The translations under genes were made by a program, and so were the position numbers. The notes under the pieces were generated by a model. It did no database searches, was not told the DNA's origin, and worked only from the letters and a program-made list of their open reading frames with translations. Below, piece by piece: positions 45,697 through 56,100 of a stretch of 64,000 bases of DNA. Numbering within the stretch: position 1 is the stretch's first letter; each line of letters begins with the position of its first letter. The stretch spans positions 24,172-88,171 of the forward strand of contig NZ_POJH01000048.1 in the NCBI RefSeq assembly GCF_002960625.1, in the 5' to 3' direction. Source of the stretch: Streptococcus suis. Lineage in GTDB: Bacteria > Bacillota > Bacilli > Lactobacillales > Streptococcaceae.

Positions 45697-46575
45697 ATGA
45701 ATAGAGAGAATGTCTTGTTGCGGATTGAGGGGATGAGTAAGGTCTATGGTCAGCAGGCTGCGGTAGATCAGGTATCCTTCGCCATCCAGCGTGGAGAGAT
45801 TTGTGGTTTGGTTGGGCAAAATGGTGCAGGGAAAACAACTCTGATTCGAATCTTGTCAGGGCTGATTTTTCCCTCGGCTGGTCAACTGGTCTATCCAAAA
45901 CCAGTTAAGATGGGGGCTATTATTGAGTCGCCTACTCTGTATCCCAACATGTCTGCCTGGGACAATCTCATGTATGCAGCTCTGCAATTATCCCTGGAAA
46001 ATCCAACGGAGCGTATCCAGCAGGTGCTGGACTTGGTTGGTCTGGGGGATGTGGATCGGAAGAAGAAGGTCAAAAATTTTTCGCTTGGGATGCGGCAGCG
46101 GATGTCCATTGCCTTGGCGATTATTGATTTTCCAGAGTTTTTGATTTTGGATGAGCCGATTAATGGTTTGGATCCGTCTGGGATCAAGGATGTGCGGGAC
46201 ATTATCTTGCGCTTGCGGGATGAGTACGGAATGACGGTCTTGATTTCTAGTCATATCTTGTCGGAGTTGGAGTTGTTGGCAGATCGTTTTGTCATCATGC
46301 ACAAGGGCAAGGTCATTCGTGATCTGACCAGGGCTGATTTGGCAGCGGTCGTGGCGAGAAAGCTCTATCTGGATACGGCAGACAATGCAGCTGTGAAGGT
46401 TTATTTGGAAGAAAAGGGGCTGGAAGTTAGTTTGGAAGAGGCTGGTTTGGTCTTGGATGCGGATGAACATGTTCAATCTCTTATTAATCTGGTTGGTCAA
46501 TCAGGGATTGAGATTCTGGAGATTTACCGTCAGGGCCAGCATTTGGAAGAGTATTATTTGAGCTTGTTGAACTAG
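45697..46575 (+). CDS. ABC transporter ATPase of the bacitracin/lantibiotic-resistance (BcrA) type
   Basis: The product is 292 residues from the ATG at 45697, with AAAAAGGAG seven bases upstream. Motifs: Walker A GQNGAGKTT near residue 42, signature FSLGMRQRMSIALAII near residue 131, Walker B FLILDEPINGLDPSGI, and the H-loop ISSHILSELE. The C-terminal 70 residues form the extra domain found in exporters of this type. It pairs with the membrane protein encoded 13 bases downstream. No two-component system lies next to it, so the substrate is unknown; peptide antibiotics are one possibility. Confidence 0.83.
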   Translation: MNRENVLLRIEGMSKVYGQQAAVDQVSFAIQRGEICGLVGQNGAGKTTLIRILSGLIFPSAGQLVYPKPVKMGAIIESPTLYPNMSAWDNLMYAALQLSLENPTERIQQVLDLVGLGDVDRKKKVKNFSLGMRQRMSIALAIIDFPEFLILDEPINGLDPSGIKDVRDIILRLRDEYGMTVLISSHILSELELLADRFVIMHKGKVIRDLTRADLAAVVARKLYLDTADNAAVKVYLEEKGLEVSLEEAGLVLDADEHVQSLINLVGQSGIEILEIYRQGQHLEEYYLSLLN

Positions 46576-46588
46576 GAGGAAGTGGAAA

Positions 46589-47293
46589 ATGAATTTAGTT
46601 AAAGCTGATTGGTATCGAATTCGCAAGGAAAAACTGTCACTAATTAGTTTGGGGATTTTGATGATGTTCAGTCTGATTTTTGCATATAGCAGTCGAGAGG
46701 AGCTGAGCTCTACAGGTGCTCAAGAGATCTTGTCCAATTGGGCAAATTTATTACCGCTTTTCTTTGTGACTCCAGCTAAAATTTTCTTTGGGGAGGATTT
46801 TCAGTTTCGGACAGTTAATAATAGTCTGGTGCGTACCCAGAACCGTTTGAAGATTTTTACACATAAGTGGTTGTCTAGTGTAGGACTTTGTGTCTTCTAT
46901 GTCTTATTTGCCTATATGCTGACTGGTTTTGCTCGTCAAATGATGAATGGAGCGGCAGATTACGGGGTTCTTTTAGAAGGTTTTGTTTATCAGTTGCCCT
47001 TTTATATTGTGATTGCTAGTTTTTGTACAATCTTGTTTGTCATTTTCCCAAAAATCTATCAGGCTTACATGGTCTATATTTTGATTGCCTTCTTGTTTGA
47101 TCAGTTGTTCATGATGGCGACAGGCATTCTTCTTAAAACGGATTTTTTTGCGGACTTTATGATGTTTTCACAATTATCTGTGGCAGCTGACTTGGAGAAC
47201 TTGCTCTCTTGGCCGTCAATCTTGGCACGGGTCTTTAGATTGGGCTACTTCATCTGCGGTGCTCTGCTATTTTCAAAAAAGGAATTGAAGTAA
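46589..47293 (+). CDS. ABC-2 type permease, partner of the BcrA-like ATPase
   Basis: The product is 234 residues, with AGGAGGAAG six bases before the ATG. It has six hydrophobic segments, the first after a short basic N-terminus (residues about 20-36), as in the lantibiotic-resistance permease group. A segment FFGEDFQFRTVNNSLVRTQNR between helices 2 and 3 resembles the conserved cytoplasmic loop of this group. Together with the ATPase it would form a two-by-two exporter. A GC-rich terminator follows at 47300. Confidence 0.75.
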   Translation: MNLVKADWYRIRKEKLSLISLGILMMFSLIFAYSSREELSSTGAQEILSNWANLLPLFFVTPAKIFFGEDFQFRTVNNSLVRTQNRLKIFTHKWLSSVGLCVFYVLFAYMLTGFARQMMNGAADYGVLLEGFVYQLPFYIVIASFCTILFVIFPKIYQAYMVYILIAFLFDQLFMMATGILLKTDFFADFMMFSQLSVAADLENLLSWPSILARVFRLGYFICGALLFSKKELK

Positions 47294-47299
47294 GAATAG

Positions 47300-47324
47300 G
47301 CAATCTCGAGAGAGGTTGCTTTTT
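47300..47324 (+). terminator. intrinsic terminator of the ABC exporter pair
   Basis: GCAATCTC and GAGGTTGC pair around GAGA and are followed by five Ts. Confidence 0.8.
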
Positions 47325-47388
47325 GTGAAAACGTATTATTTTGATTTCCAAGGTAAATCCTCACCTTAATGCTGAGAATGTGTTATAC

Positions 47389-47497
47389 TAGGTAAGTTGC
47401 AAGTCTGATACTGGTTAGTTCGCTGCCAGTGGAAATAGTTGTTACAAAAAAAGTGAGATAAGGTAGCTTCGCACTGCCTTTTAGAAAAGAGAATACA
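47389..47497 (+). promoter_or_regulatory. cshA promoter and roughly 100-base leader
   Basis: An extended -10 TGTTATACT ends near 47394. The leader contains a small hairpin at about 47459-47482 (AAGGTAG with CTGCCTT) followed by four Ts. RNA-helicase leaders are often regulated, but nothing here proves it. Confidence 0.4.
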
Positions 47498-49078
47498 TTG
47501 AAATTTACTGAATTAAATCTATCAGAAGACATTTTGCTTGCTGTTGAGAAGGCTGGTTTTGAAACGCCGTCACCAATTCAGGAGCAGACTATTCCTCTTG
47601 CTCTTGAAGGCAAGGATGTGATTGGTCAGGCCCAGACGGGGACAGGGAAAACCGCAGCTTTTGGTCTGCCAACCCTCAACAAGATTGACATCGACAATCA
47701 AGCTGTTCAAGCCTTGATTATTGCCCCAACGCGTGAGTTGGCGGTGCAAAGTCAAGAGGAGCTTTTCAAATTTGGTCGTGAAAAGGGTGTGAAAGTCCGC
47801 TCTGTTTACGGTGGTTCTAGCATTGAAAAACAAATCAAGGCCCTTCGCTCTGGTGCTCATATCGTAGTTGGTACGCCTGGTCGGCTTCTGGACTTGATCA
47901 AACGCAAGGCTCTCAAACTTGACGGTGTTGAAACCCTTATTCTTGATGAAGCGGATGAAATGCTTAACATGGGCTTCTTGGATGATATTGAAGCCATCAT
48001 CGAACGTGTGCCAGTAAGTCGCCAGACCCTTCTATTTTCTGCGACCATGCCTGAGCCAATCAAGCGTATCGGTGTCAAGTTCATGAAAGAGCCTGAGCAC
48101 GTTAAGATTGCGGCTAAGGAATTGACCAACGTCAACGTGGACCAATACTATATCCGTGTCAAAGAAAATGAGAAATTTGACACCATGACACGCCTCATGG
48201 ACGTTGACCAGCCAGAATTGTCTATCGTCTTCGGTCGTACCAAACGCCGTGTTGACGAATTGACGCGTGGTTTGAAATTGCGTGGTTTCCGTGCAGAAGG
48301 TATCCACGGAGATTTGGACCAGAACAAACGTCTGCGTGTCATTCGTGATTTTAAAAATGACCAGATTGATGTCCTTGTTGCGACGGACGTTGCGGCCCGT
48401 GGTTTGGATATCTCAGGTGTGACACATGTCTACAACTACGATATTCCACAAGACCCAGAAAGCTATGTGCACCGTATCGGTCGTACAGGTCGTGCTGGTC
48501 AATCCGGTCAGTCTATTACCTTTGTATCTCCAAATGAGATGGGCTACTTGGCTATCATCGAAGATTTGACCAAGAAACGTATGAAGGGACTGAAGCCGGC
48601 AACTGCTGAAGAGGCCTTTGAAGCTAAGAAAAAAGTTGCTTTGAAGAAGATTGAGCGTGATATGGTTGATGAAACTATCCGTAGCAATTTTGATAAGTTC
48701 AAGAAGGATGCGGTTAAATTGGCGGCGGAGTTTACGCCTGAAGAGCTTGCTCTTTACGTACTCAGCCTAACTGTACAAGATCCAGATAGCTTGCCAGAAG
48801 TGGAAATTGCGCGTGAAAAACCATTGCCATTCAAGTTTGCTCCTGGTCAAGCCAAGGGCAAGGGTGGCCGTGGAGGTCGCGACCGTGATCGTGGAGGTCG
48901 TCGTGACGGTGACCGCAATCGAGATCGTGGAGGACGTCGTGGTGACCGCCATGACCGCAACCGTCGCGATGACAAGTTCAAACGTGACAACCGCCGTCAA
49001 GATAGCAAAAAACCACACCAACGCACTTCAAGCGAAAAGCAAACAGGCTTTGTAATTCGCAATAAGGGTGAGAGATAA
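47498..49078 (+). CDS. cshA: DEAD-box ATP-dependent RNA helicase CshA
   Basis: The product is 526 residues, starting with TTG at 47498; AAAAGAGAA is a weak ribosome-binding site. Motifs: Q motif FETPSPIQEQTI, motif I AQTGTGKTAA near residue 46, Ia PTRELAVQ, II LDEADEML near residue 151, III SATMP and VI HRIGRTGRAG near residue 325. The C-terminal 80 residues are Arg/Gly/Asp-rich (GGRGGRDRDRGGRR), an RNA-binding tail. It acts in RNA decay and ribosome assembly, mainly in the cold. The next 1000 bases hold only an insertion-sequence remnant. Confidence 0.93.
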   Translation: MKFTELNLSEDILLAVEKAGFETPSPIQEQTIPLALEGKDVIGQAQTGTGKTAAFGLPTLNKIDIDNQAVQALIIAPTRELAVQSQEELFKFGREKGVKVRSVYGGSSIEKQIKALRSGAHIVVGTPGRLLDLIKRKALKLDGVETLILDEADEMLNMGFLDDIEAIIERVPVSRQTLLFSATMPEPIKRIGVKFMKEPEHVKIAAKELTNVNVDQYYIRVKENEKFDTMTRLMDVDQPELSIVFGRTKRRVDELTRGLKLRGFRAEGIHGDLDQNKRLRVIRDFKNDQIDVLVATDVAARGLDISGVTHVYNYDIPQDPESYVHRIGRTGRAGQSGQSITFVSPNEMGYLAIIEDLTKKRMKGLKPATAEEAFEAKKKVALKKIERDMVDETIRSNFDKFKKDAVKLAAEFTPEELALYVLSLTVQDPDSLPEVEIAREKPLPFKFAPGQAKGKGGRGGRDRDRGGRRDGDRNRDRGGRRGDRHDRNRRDDKFKRDNRRQDSKKPHQRTSSEKQTGFVIRNKGER

Positions 49079-49095
49079 AAAGTATATTTATACAA

Positions 49096-49128
49096 GGAGT
49101 ATTTCCTCAAGGGGGATACTCTTTTTTA
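49096..49128 (+). terminator. intrinsic terminator of cshA
   Basis: GGAGTATTTCC pairs with GGGGGATACTC and is followed by six Ts. Confidence 0.75.
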
Positions 49129-49139
49129 TTTATGTGACT

Positions 49140-49895
49140 TTTAGTCCGACACGCTCCGTAAGGTGCGTGACGAAGGTTATACCAAAAAACTCCAAACGCG
49201 ATACAATAAAGGTGTTCAAGCCAATTGTAAAGCGAGAGGAGAAAAGTATGGCACTCAGGCACATAGTTTATCACATACAAAGTGGTTGTGTTCTACCACA
49301 TTGTCTTCACGCCTAAGTATAGACGAAAAATCATCTATAATCAATATCGAAGTAGTTTGGGAGAAATATTCCGACGTTTGTGTACTTATAAAGGCGTGGA
49401 AATTATCGAAGGACATCTGATGCCGGATCATGTTCATATGTTAGTATTCCTCCGCGATTAAGTGTATCAAGCTTTATGGGATATTTAAAAGGTAAGAGTG
49501 CTCTTATGATGTTTGATAAACATGCCAATCTCTCTATAAATTTGGCAATCGTCATTTCTGGGCAGATAGCTTCAACAATTTGGGGAATTGTTGAAGAGTG
49601 TAAGCTGGACTTAATGAAGCCACAATAAAGAAATTATCCAGTGGGTGATTTCTTCACGAGCTTAAAATCTAGAAAGCGAGTTAAACATGATATAGCACTT
49701 GATTCTTGAGTGTAAAAGAGTATGAAGATCCCTTTAGTGATAATGGCAAGTAATACGAATGCCTCTTTAAGAGGCTAGTGACGAGTCAAAAGCAGTGAGG
49801 CTTGAATAAAGTGAAAACCAGTGTTTTTAGGCGCTGGCTGGTGATGTGGGCTTATAGCCCTTGTTCAAACCACCCGTTTGACGGGTGGTCATGAT
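49140..49895 (+). mobile_element. degenerate IS200/IS605-family insertion sequence
   Basis: The left end has the palindrome CACGC/GCGTG near 49150-49169. The right end has ACCACCCG (49869-49876) paired with CGGGTGGT (49882-49889), as at the ends of IS200/IS605 elements, which use hairpins rather than inverted terminal repeats. A broken Y1 transposase lies inside. Boundaries are approximate within about ten bases because no target duplication is expected for this family. Confidence 0.8.
49248..49753 (+). pseudogene. tnpA: TnpA (Y1 HUH transposase) pseudogene
   Basis: Pieces in several frames spell out the IS200 TnpA. AHSLSHTKWLC occurs near 49255, KGVEIIEGHLMPDHVHML near 49395 (with HVH, the metal-binding HUH motif), SSFMGYLKGKSALMMFDKH near 49470, GNRHFW near 49545 and the end YEDPFSDNGK. 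At least three frameshifts and internal stops break it, for example after VHMLV near 49445. It cannot make a working transposase. Confidence 0.8.
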
Positions 49896-49949
49896 TGAAA
49901 TAAACAGAAATCTGGACATCTGTAAACAAATAAAAAAATACACCCATGC

Positions 49950-49991
49950 ATATATATATATATATATATATATCCTATAAGCTCAGCTTAT
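49950..49991. repeat. (TA)12 microsatellite and adjoining palindrome upstream of the adhesin promoter
   Basis: An uninterrupted TA run covers 49950-49973. It is followed by the perfect palindrome ATAAGCT-C-AGCTTAT at 49977-49991. Both lie 37-78 bases before the -35 box at 50028. Confidence 0.9.
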
Positions 49992-50027
49992 GGTCTATTA
50001 GACTTACTTATAGTTACGCATATTCCC

Positions 50028-50056
50028 TTGAAAAAATACTTAAAAAATGATAGTAT
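50028..50056 (+). promoter_or_regulatory. promoter of the large adhesin gene
   Basis: TTGAAA (50028-50033), 17 bases, TAGTAT (50051-50056) with TG one base before it. The start codon is 50 bases downstream with AAAGGAG in front. Confidence 0.75.
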
Positions 50057-50105
50057 ATGTATGTTTATTAAAGGTAAATATTGATATATAGAAAGGAGCC
50101 CTTTT

Positions 50106-53100
50106 ATGAAAAAAGGCAAGAAAGGTTTCGATTGGTACGCTGCAAGACAGCGGTTTTCAATCAGGAAATTTCATTTTGGTGCTGCCAGTGTACTTTTAGG
50201 GGTATCGCTGGTCTTGGGTGCGGGGAGTAAGGTAAGTGCTACCGAGGAAATACCGGTTTCTCCTCCTGTGCAAGAAGTTGTTGTTAGTGAAGAAAGAGCA
50301 GATGGTTTGCCACTTTCAGAAGAAGTTTCGTCTGAAACATCGACACTTTTGCCTGTTAGTGAAGATGTAAAGGAAGAAGTGGTCACAGAACCAGTTCAAC
50401 CAGCTGACGTTTTGCAAAGTGAAGAAGTTCAGACGGAACCAGCTCCCCTTGTGGAAGAAGAGGTTGTGTCTAGACAAGCTGTGCTTACCTATACTGTCCG
50501 CTATATTGACCCTATGAATGAGGTAATTTCATCAGAAACCTTATCCATAGAGGTGGCAACTGTTGATCAGCAAGCTAGCTACAGTCTGGTAGTAGCATCT
50601 ACATTACCAGAGGGCTATCGTCTGGTAGTAGACCAGGATGCTCAACAGACTGTGGATATCCTTGAAGGAGTGGAAAATCTTATAACCTTCCGCATTGAGA
50701 AAATAGAAAGTGATGAGGCTAAGCCAAATGCAGAATCGGCTTCTAGTCAGGAAGTCTTAAAAGATTCAAGTACTTCTCCAGCGGTAGAAAATGAAAACGC
50801 TATCTCAGACGCTCAACCATTTGCAGAAGCTCCTGAAGTTCAAGCTAAGTCAGTCATAGAACGGACAGTCAATATTCCTTATAAGGTTGTTCAAACTGAT
50901 GTGGAAACAGGTGAAGAGAAAAAGCTAGGCCAAGTAGGTTATGTAACTGTCAAGACTACTGATGAGGTGGCTAAGACTGAGGTAACTGTCACTGCTGATA
51001 AGCTTCGTTCAGGTTATCGTCTAGCAGATGGGCAGGCGAATGTCATAACTAAGGTTGTTGCTGAAAACGAAACCAACATACTTTCCTTTGCTGTGACGCG
51101 TAAAAAAGATGAGAAGGATAATCCGCTGACAGAAACGACCGTTGCAGCTAGTGGTGATGCGGAAGGGACAAGTGGTTTTAGGGCTATCGAAAATGCTACA
51201 AGAAGTGCAAATACTGTATCTTATGTAACTACTGAATGGGTTATTCCGGACGAAGTTAAGGCTGCTAATACAGGTTTAGATGTAGCAGCTGGTGATGCAA
51301 GTGTAACAGAAGCAACAACAGCAGTACCTACAGCGTATAAAACAACGCTACCTGATGGACGAGAAGTCTTTATGGTATTAAGTTTGAATTCTCAGAAAGA
51401 ACCAAACAAGACAACGACTTTTAATAACAAATATAATAAAGATTACTTCTTCCAATTTTCTATCTCTAAAGAAGGAGAAATCAACAAGGTATATGCAGAT
51501 TTAGTTGATAAGCGTCAGAATAATAAAATTTTAGAGTCAGTTGAGATTGCCCAAGGTTCTACAGCTAAGTTTAATACCTTATCTCAATATGAGAAAGATA
51601 GTTATACATATCGTTTTCAATTCACCCCAGATCCGAGTAATTCTACAAGCAAAAACTTAAAAATCAACAACCCTCATGGTGGTAATGTCAATACAGTCAT
51701 CTATGATAAGGTAAGCCCAAAATATGTTGGGACAGAACTGAATATTTTTGATATTTTGGTTCCGGTTCGTACGACACAAGAAACGAAATATGTCGTAAAA
51801 GCTACAGAAAAGAGAGCAGAAGAAACGCTAGCTACCTATATCCAAAAAGGAGCATTAACTGGAGATAGTTATACTATTGCAGGTGCGTTAGATTTTGATA
51901 AATATGAGCTAATTGCCGAAGATGTGCCGACTGTTCTAAAGGGTGATTTGGCAGCAGATTACAAGGTTGGAGCAAAAACGATTCAAAGTATCATGACGCA
52001 CAATTTGGTGCGTGTGTTGGAAGTTACTCAAAAAGATGGTACCCACAAAGCGCATATTTACCTGCTGAATCCAGATGGACCAAATAGATTAGCGCTTGAT
52101 AGAAAAACAAATATTACGGAAGCAGACCTTACATCAGAAAACTTTATTAAGTTCTTTACATCTGAAGAAATTGTTCCTGGTGCAGTAAATACGCTAGAAG
52201 GTAGTTATAGCTATACATCTAAGTATCAGTTTAAAAATTTTAGTACTAAACAAACAACAAATATTATCACAGGAGCAACTAATAATTTTCCTAGAAATGG
52301 AGAAAACTTCCCTGAAGGTAATTTCTTTATTCCAGAGCATGATGCCATAACTCTAAAAGGAAAAGACGGTCAACTTTTTGGTTTCGGTGGTGTTCAAATG
52401 CGTATGGTCAACGACAACGTTGCGAATGAACAGCACGTGACTTATTACTATGCCGAAAAAGGAGGCGTAGTAGTACATTATGTAGATGAAACTGGTCAAC
52501 CAATTTTAGAAAGCACAACTTTAGTATCTCATGGAGTAAGTGGTTCTCAGTATAACACAGAGTCACTACGAGATGCAGAGAAGACAATAAATGGTACTCG
52601 TTATTTGTTTAAACAAGTAGATCCTGCTACATCTACTCTTAAACCAGTTACTGAGGATCCAGCAGAGTTACGTCAAGTTGTTAAAGTTTCAGCAGAAACA
52701 GGTACTATTGAACGTGACACGTTGAAAGAATTGACATATGTATATGAGAAAGCAGCAAAAGCTAAGATAGAAATCTATACAAAGACAGTTAATGTTGAGA
52801 ATAATCAAGAAGGGCAAGAAGTCTTTGAAACGAGTTTGATTGAGCAAGATAGAAAAGGAACTGCTATTTCTACGTCAGCAACTAGTGATTATCTTCGTAA
52901 CAAGTTAAATAATGGTTACGAGATAATCAGTGATAATTTCACAAATGCTACAGCGACGTTTGATAGTTTAGAAGACAGTGATGGACAGGATCCAAGTCAG
53001 GTATTTAAGATTGTTTTACGTGAAAGAATTAAGACGGTAACTCCTGATGCTCCAAAAGAGCCAAATACTCCGATAGACCCAACTAATCCAACTGGACCAA

Positions 53101-56100
53101 AATATCCAGACGGAGTAAAAGCAACAGATCTAAACGAAACAGTAAAACGTACCATCAAGTACCAATACGAAGACGGCTCAGAGGCAAGACAGACAGTTGA
53201 AGAAACATTGACATTTACTCGTACTGCTAAGGTAAATGTCGTTACTGGAGCTCTTGCCTATACCCCATGGACCTCAGCTGATGATGACTTCGACAAAGTA
53301 GACACACCAGCTATTGCAGGTTACACTCCAGACAAGGCAAGTGTCGAAGCTGAACTAGACGTGCCAGCTACTGCAGCAGACAAAGAAGTCATCGTGACTT
53401 ATGTCAAAGACGCCCAAAAAGCGACCATCACATACAAAGATGACAACGGACAAACGCTAGGAGCAGTAGATGAGGTAACAGGTAAGTCAGGCGAGCCAAT
53501 CAACTACACCACAACCGCTCGTATCACTGAACTCACTAACCAAGGATACGAAGTAGTAAGTGACGGCTTCACTAAAGATGGTGGACAAGTATACGACACA
53601 GACAAAGCTACAGACCAAACATTCGAAGTAGTAGTCAGAGCAAAAGTAGTAACAGTCACACCAGAAGATCCGAAAGATCCAGGCACTGAGGTAGATCCAG
53701 GCAACCCAGACGGACCAGAGTGGCCAGACGGAGTGAAAGCAACAGATCTGAACGAAACAGTAAAACGTACCATCAAGTACCAATACGAAGATGGCTCAGA
53801 AGCACAGCCAGATGTAGTCGAAACACTAACCTACAAACGTACCGCAACTGTTAACTTGGTAACTAAAGACGTGACCTATGGTGAATGGACCTCAGCTGAT
53901 GATGACTTCGACAAAGTAGACACACCAGCTATTGCAGGTTACACTCCAGACAAGGCAAGTGTCGAAGCTGAACTAGACGTGCCAGCTACTGCAGCAGACA
54001 AAGAAGTCATCGTGACTTATGTCAAAGACGCCCAAAAAGCGACCATCACATACAAAGATGACAACGGACAAACGCTAGGAGCAGTAGACGAAGTAACAGG
54101 TAAGTCAGGCGAGCCAATCAACTACACCACAACAGCTCGTATCACTGAACTCACTAACCAAGGATACGAAGTAGTAAGTGACGGCTTCACTAAAGATGGT
54201 GGACAAGTATACGACACAGACAAAGCTACAGACCAAACATTCGAAGTAGTAGTCAGAGCAAAAGTAGTAACAGTCACACCAGAAGATCCGAAAGATCCAG
54301 GCACTGAGGTAGATCCAGGCAACCCAGACGGACCAGAGTGGCCAGACGGAGTGAAAGCAACAGATCTGAACGAAACAGTAAAACGTACCATCAAGTACCA
54401 ATACGAAGATGGCTCAGAAGCACAGCCAGATGTAGTCGAAACACTGACCTACAAACGTACCGCGACTGTTAACTTGGTAACTAAAGAAGTGACTTATGGC
54501 GACTGGACCTCAACTGATGATGACTTCGACAAGGTAGACACACCAGCAATTGCAGGCTACACACCAGATAAGGCAAGTGTAGCAGCTGAAGTGGATGTAG
54601 CAGCTACAGCTCCAGACACTGAAGTTATCGTTAGATATGTGAAAGATGCCCAAAAAGCTACCATCACATACCAAGATGACACCGGTAAACAGCTAGGTGC
54701 TGTGGATGAAGTCACAGGTAAGTCAGGTGAGCCAATCAACTACAGCACAACAGCTCGTATTACAGAGTTAACAAACCAAGGCTATGAAGTGGTTCGTGAT
54801 GACTTCACCAAAGATGGTGGACAGGTCTTCGATACTGACAAGGCCACAGACCAAGCCTTCACTGTTGTTGTGAAAGCTAAAACTGTTACAGTCACACCTG
54901 AAGATCCGAAAGACCCAGGTACACCAGTAGATCCAGGCAAGCCAGACGGACCAAAATGGCCAGATGGCTTGAAAGAAAGTGACCTCAACCAAACTGTTAC
55001 ACGAACCATCAAGTACCAATACGAAGATGGAAGTCAGGCTCAGCCAGATATTGTTGAAACACTGACCTACAAACGTACCGCGACTGTTAACTTGGTAACT
55101 AAAGAAGTGACTTATGGCGACTGGACCTCAACTGATGATGACTTCGACAAGGTAGACACACCAGCAATTGCAGGCTACACACCAGATAAGGCAAGTGTAG
55201 CAGCTGAAGTGGATGTAGCAGCTACAGCTCCAGACACTGAAGTTATCGTTAGATATGTGAAAGATGCCCAAAAAGCTACCATCACATACCAAGATGACAC
55301 CGGTAAACAGCTAGGTGCTGTGGATGAAGTCACAGGTAAGTCAGGCGAGCCAATCAACTACACCACCACAGCTCGTATCACTGAATTGAAAAACAACGGA
55401 TACGAAGTAGTGACAGATGGCTTCACCAAAGAAGGTGGACAAGTATACGACAAAGACAAAGCTACAGACCAATCATTTGAAGTCGTCGTAAAAGCAAAAG
55501 TAGTAACAGTCACCCCAGAAGATCCTAAGAATCCAGGAACAGAAGTGGATCCAAAAAATCCAGACGGACCAGAATGGCCAGATGGCTTGAAGGAAAGTGA
55601 CCTCAACCAAACGGTTACACGAACCATCAAGTACCAATACGAAGATGGAAGTAAGGCTAAAGACGATGTCGTTGAAACACTGACCTACAAACGTACTGCG
55701 ACTGTTAACCTAGTGACTAAAGTAGTGACTCCTGGCGAGTGGATCTCAACTGATAACGACTTCGACAAGGTAGACACACCAGCAATCGCAGGATACATAC
55801 CAGACAAAGCAAGTGTCGAAGCCGAAGCAGATGTACCAGCAGAAGCAGCTGATAAAGAAGTTATCGTGACTTACGTCAAGGATGTTCCGAAAGAAGCAAC
55901 TGTCACAGTCAAGTACGTGGATGAGAATGGTCGTGAGATTCTTCCGCCAGAAACCATCACAGGCAAGGTTGGTGATCCATACACAACCAACGGCAAGGTG
56001 ATTTCAGGTTACTATCTAGTAGAAGTGCCAGTGAACCAAACAGGAATAATTTCTGCTAGTGGTACAACCGTTGTCTATGTCTATGGCAAACTCGGTTCAT

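Noticed and set aside
48840..49060. Repeat-like Arg/Gly-rich DNA at the end of cshA as a separate element
   Set aside because: It is the normal low-complexity RNA-binding tail of a DEAD-box helicase.
53487..55630. Several long minus-strand open frames within the adhesin gene
   Set aside because: They recur with the 618-bp period because they are shadows of the coding repeats; no start signals are present.
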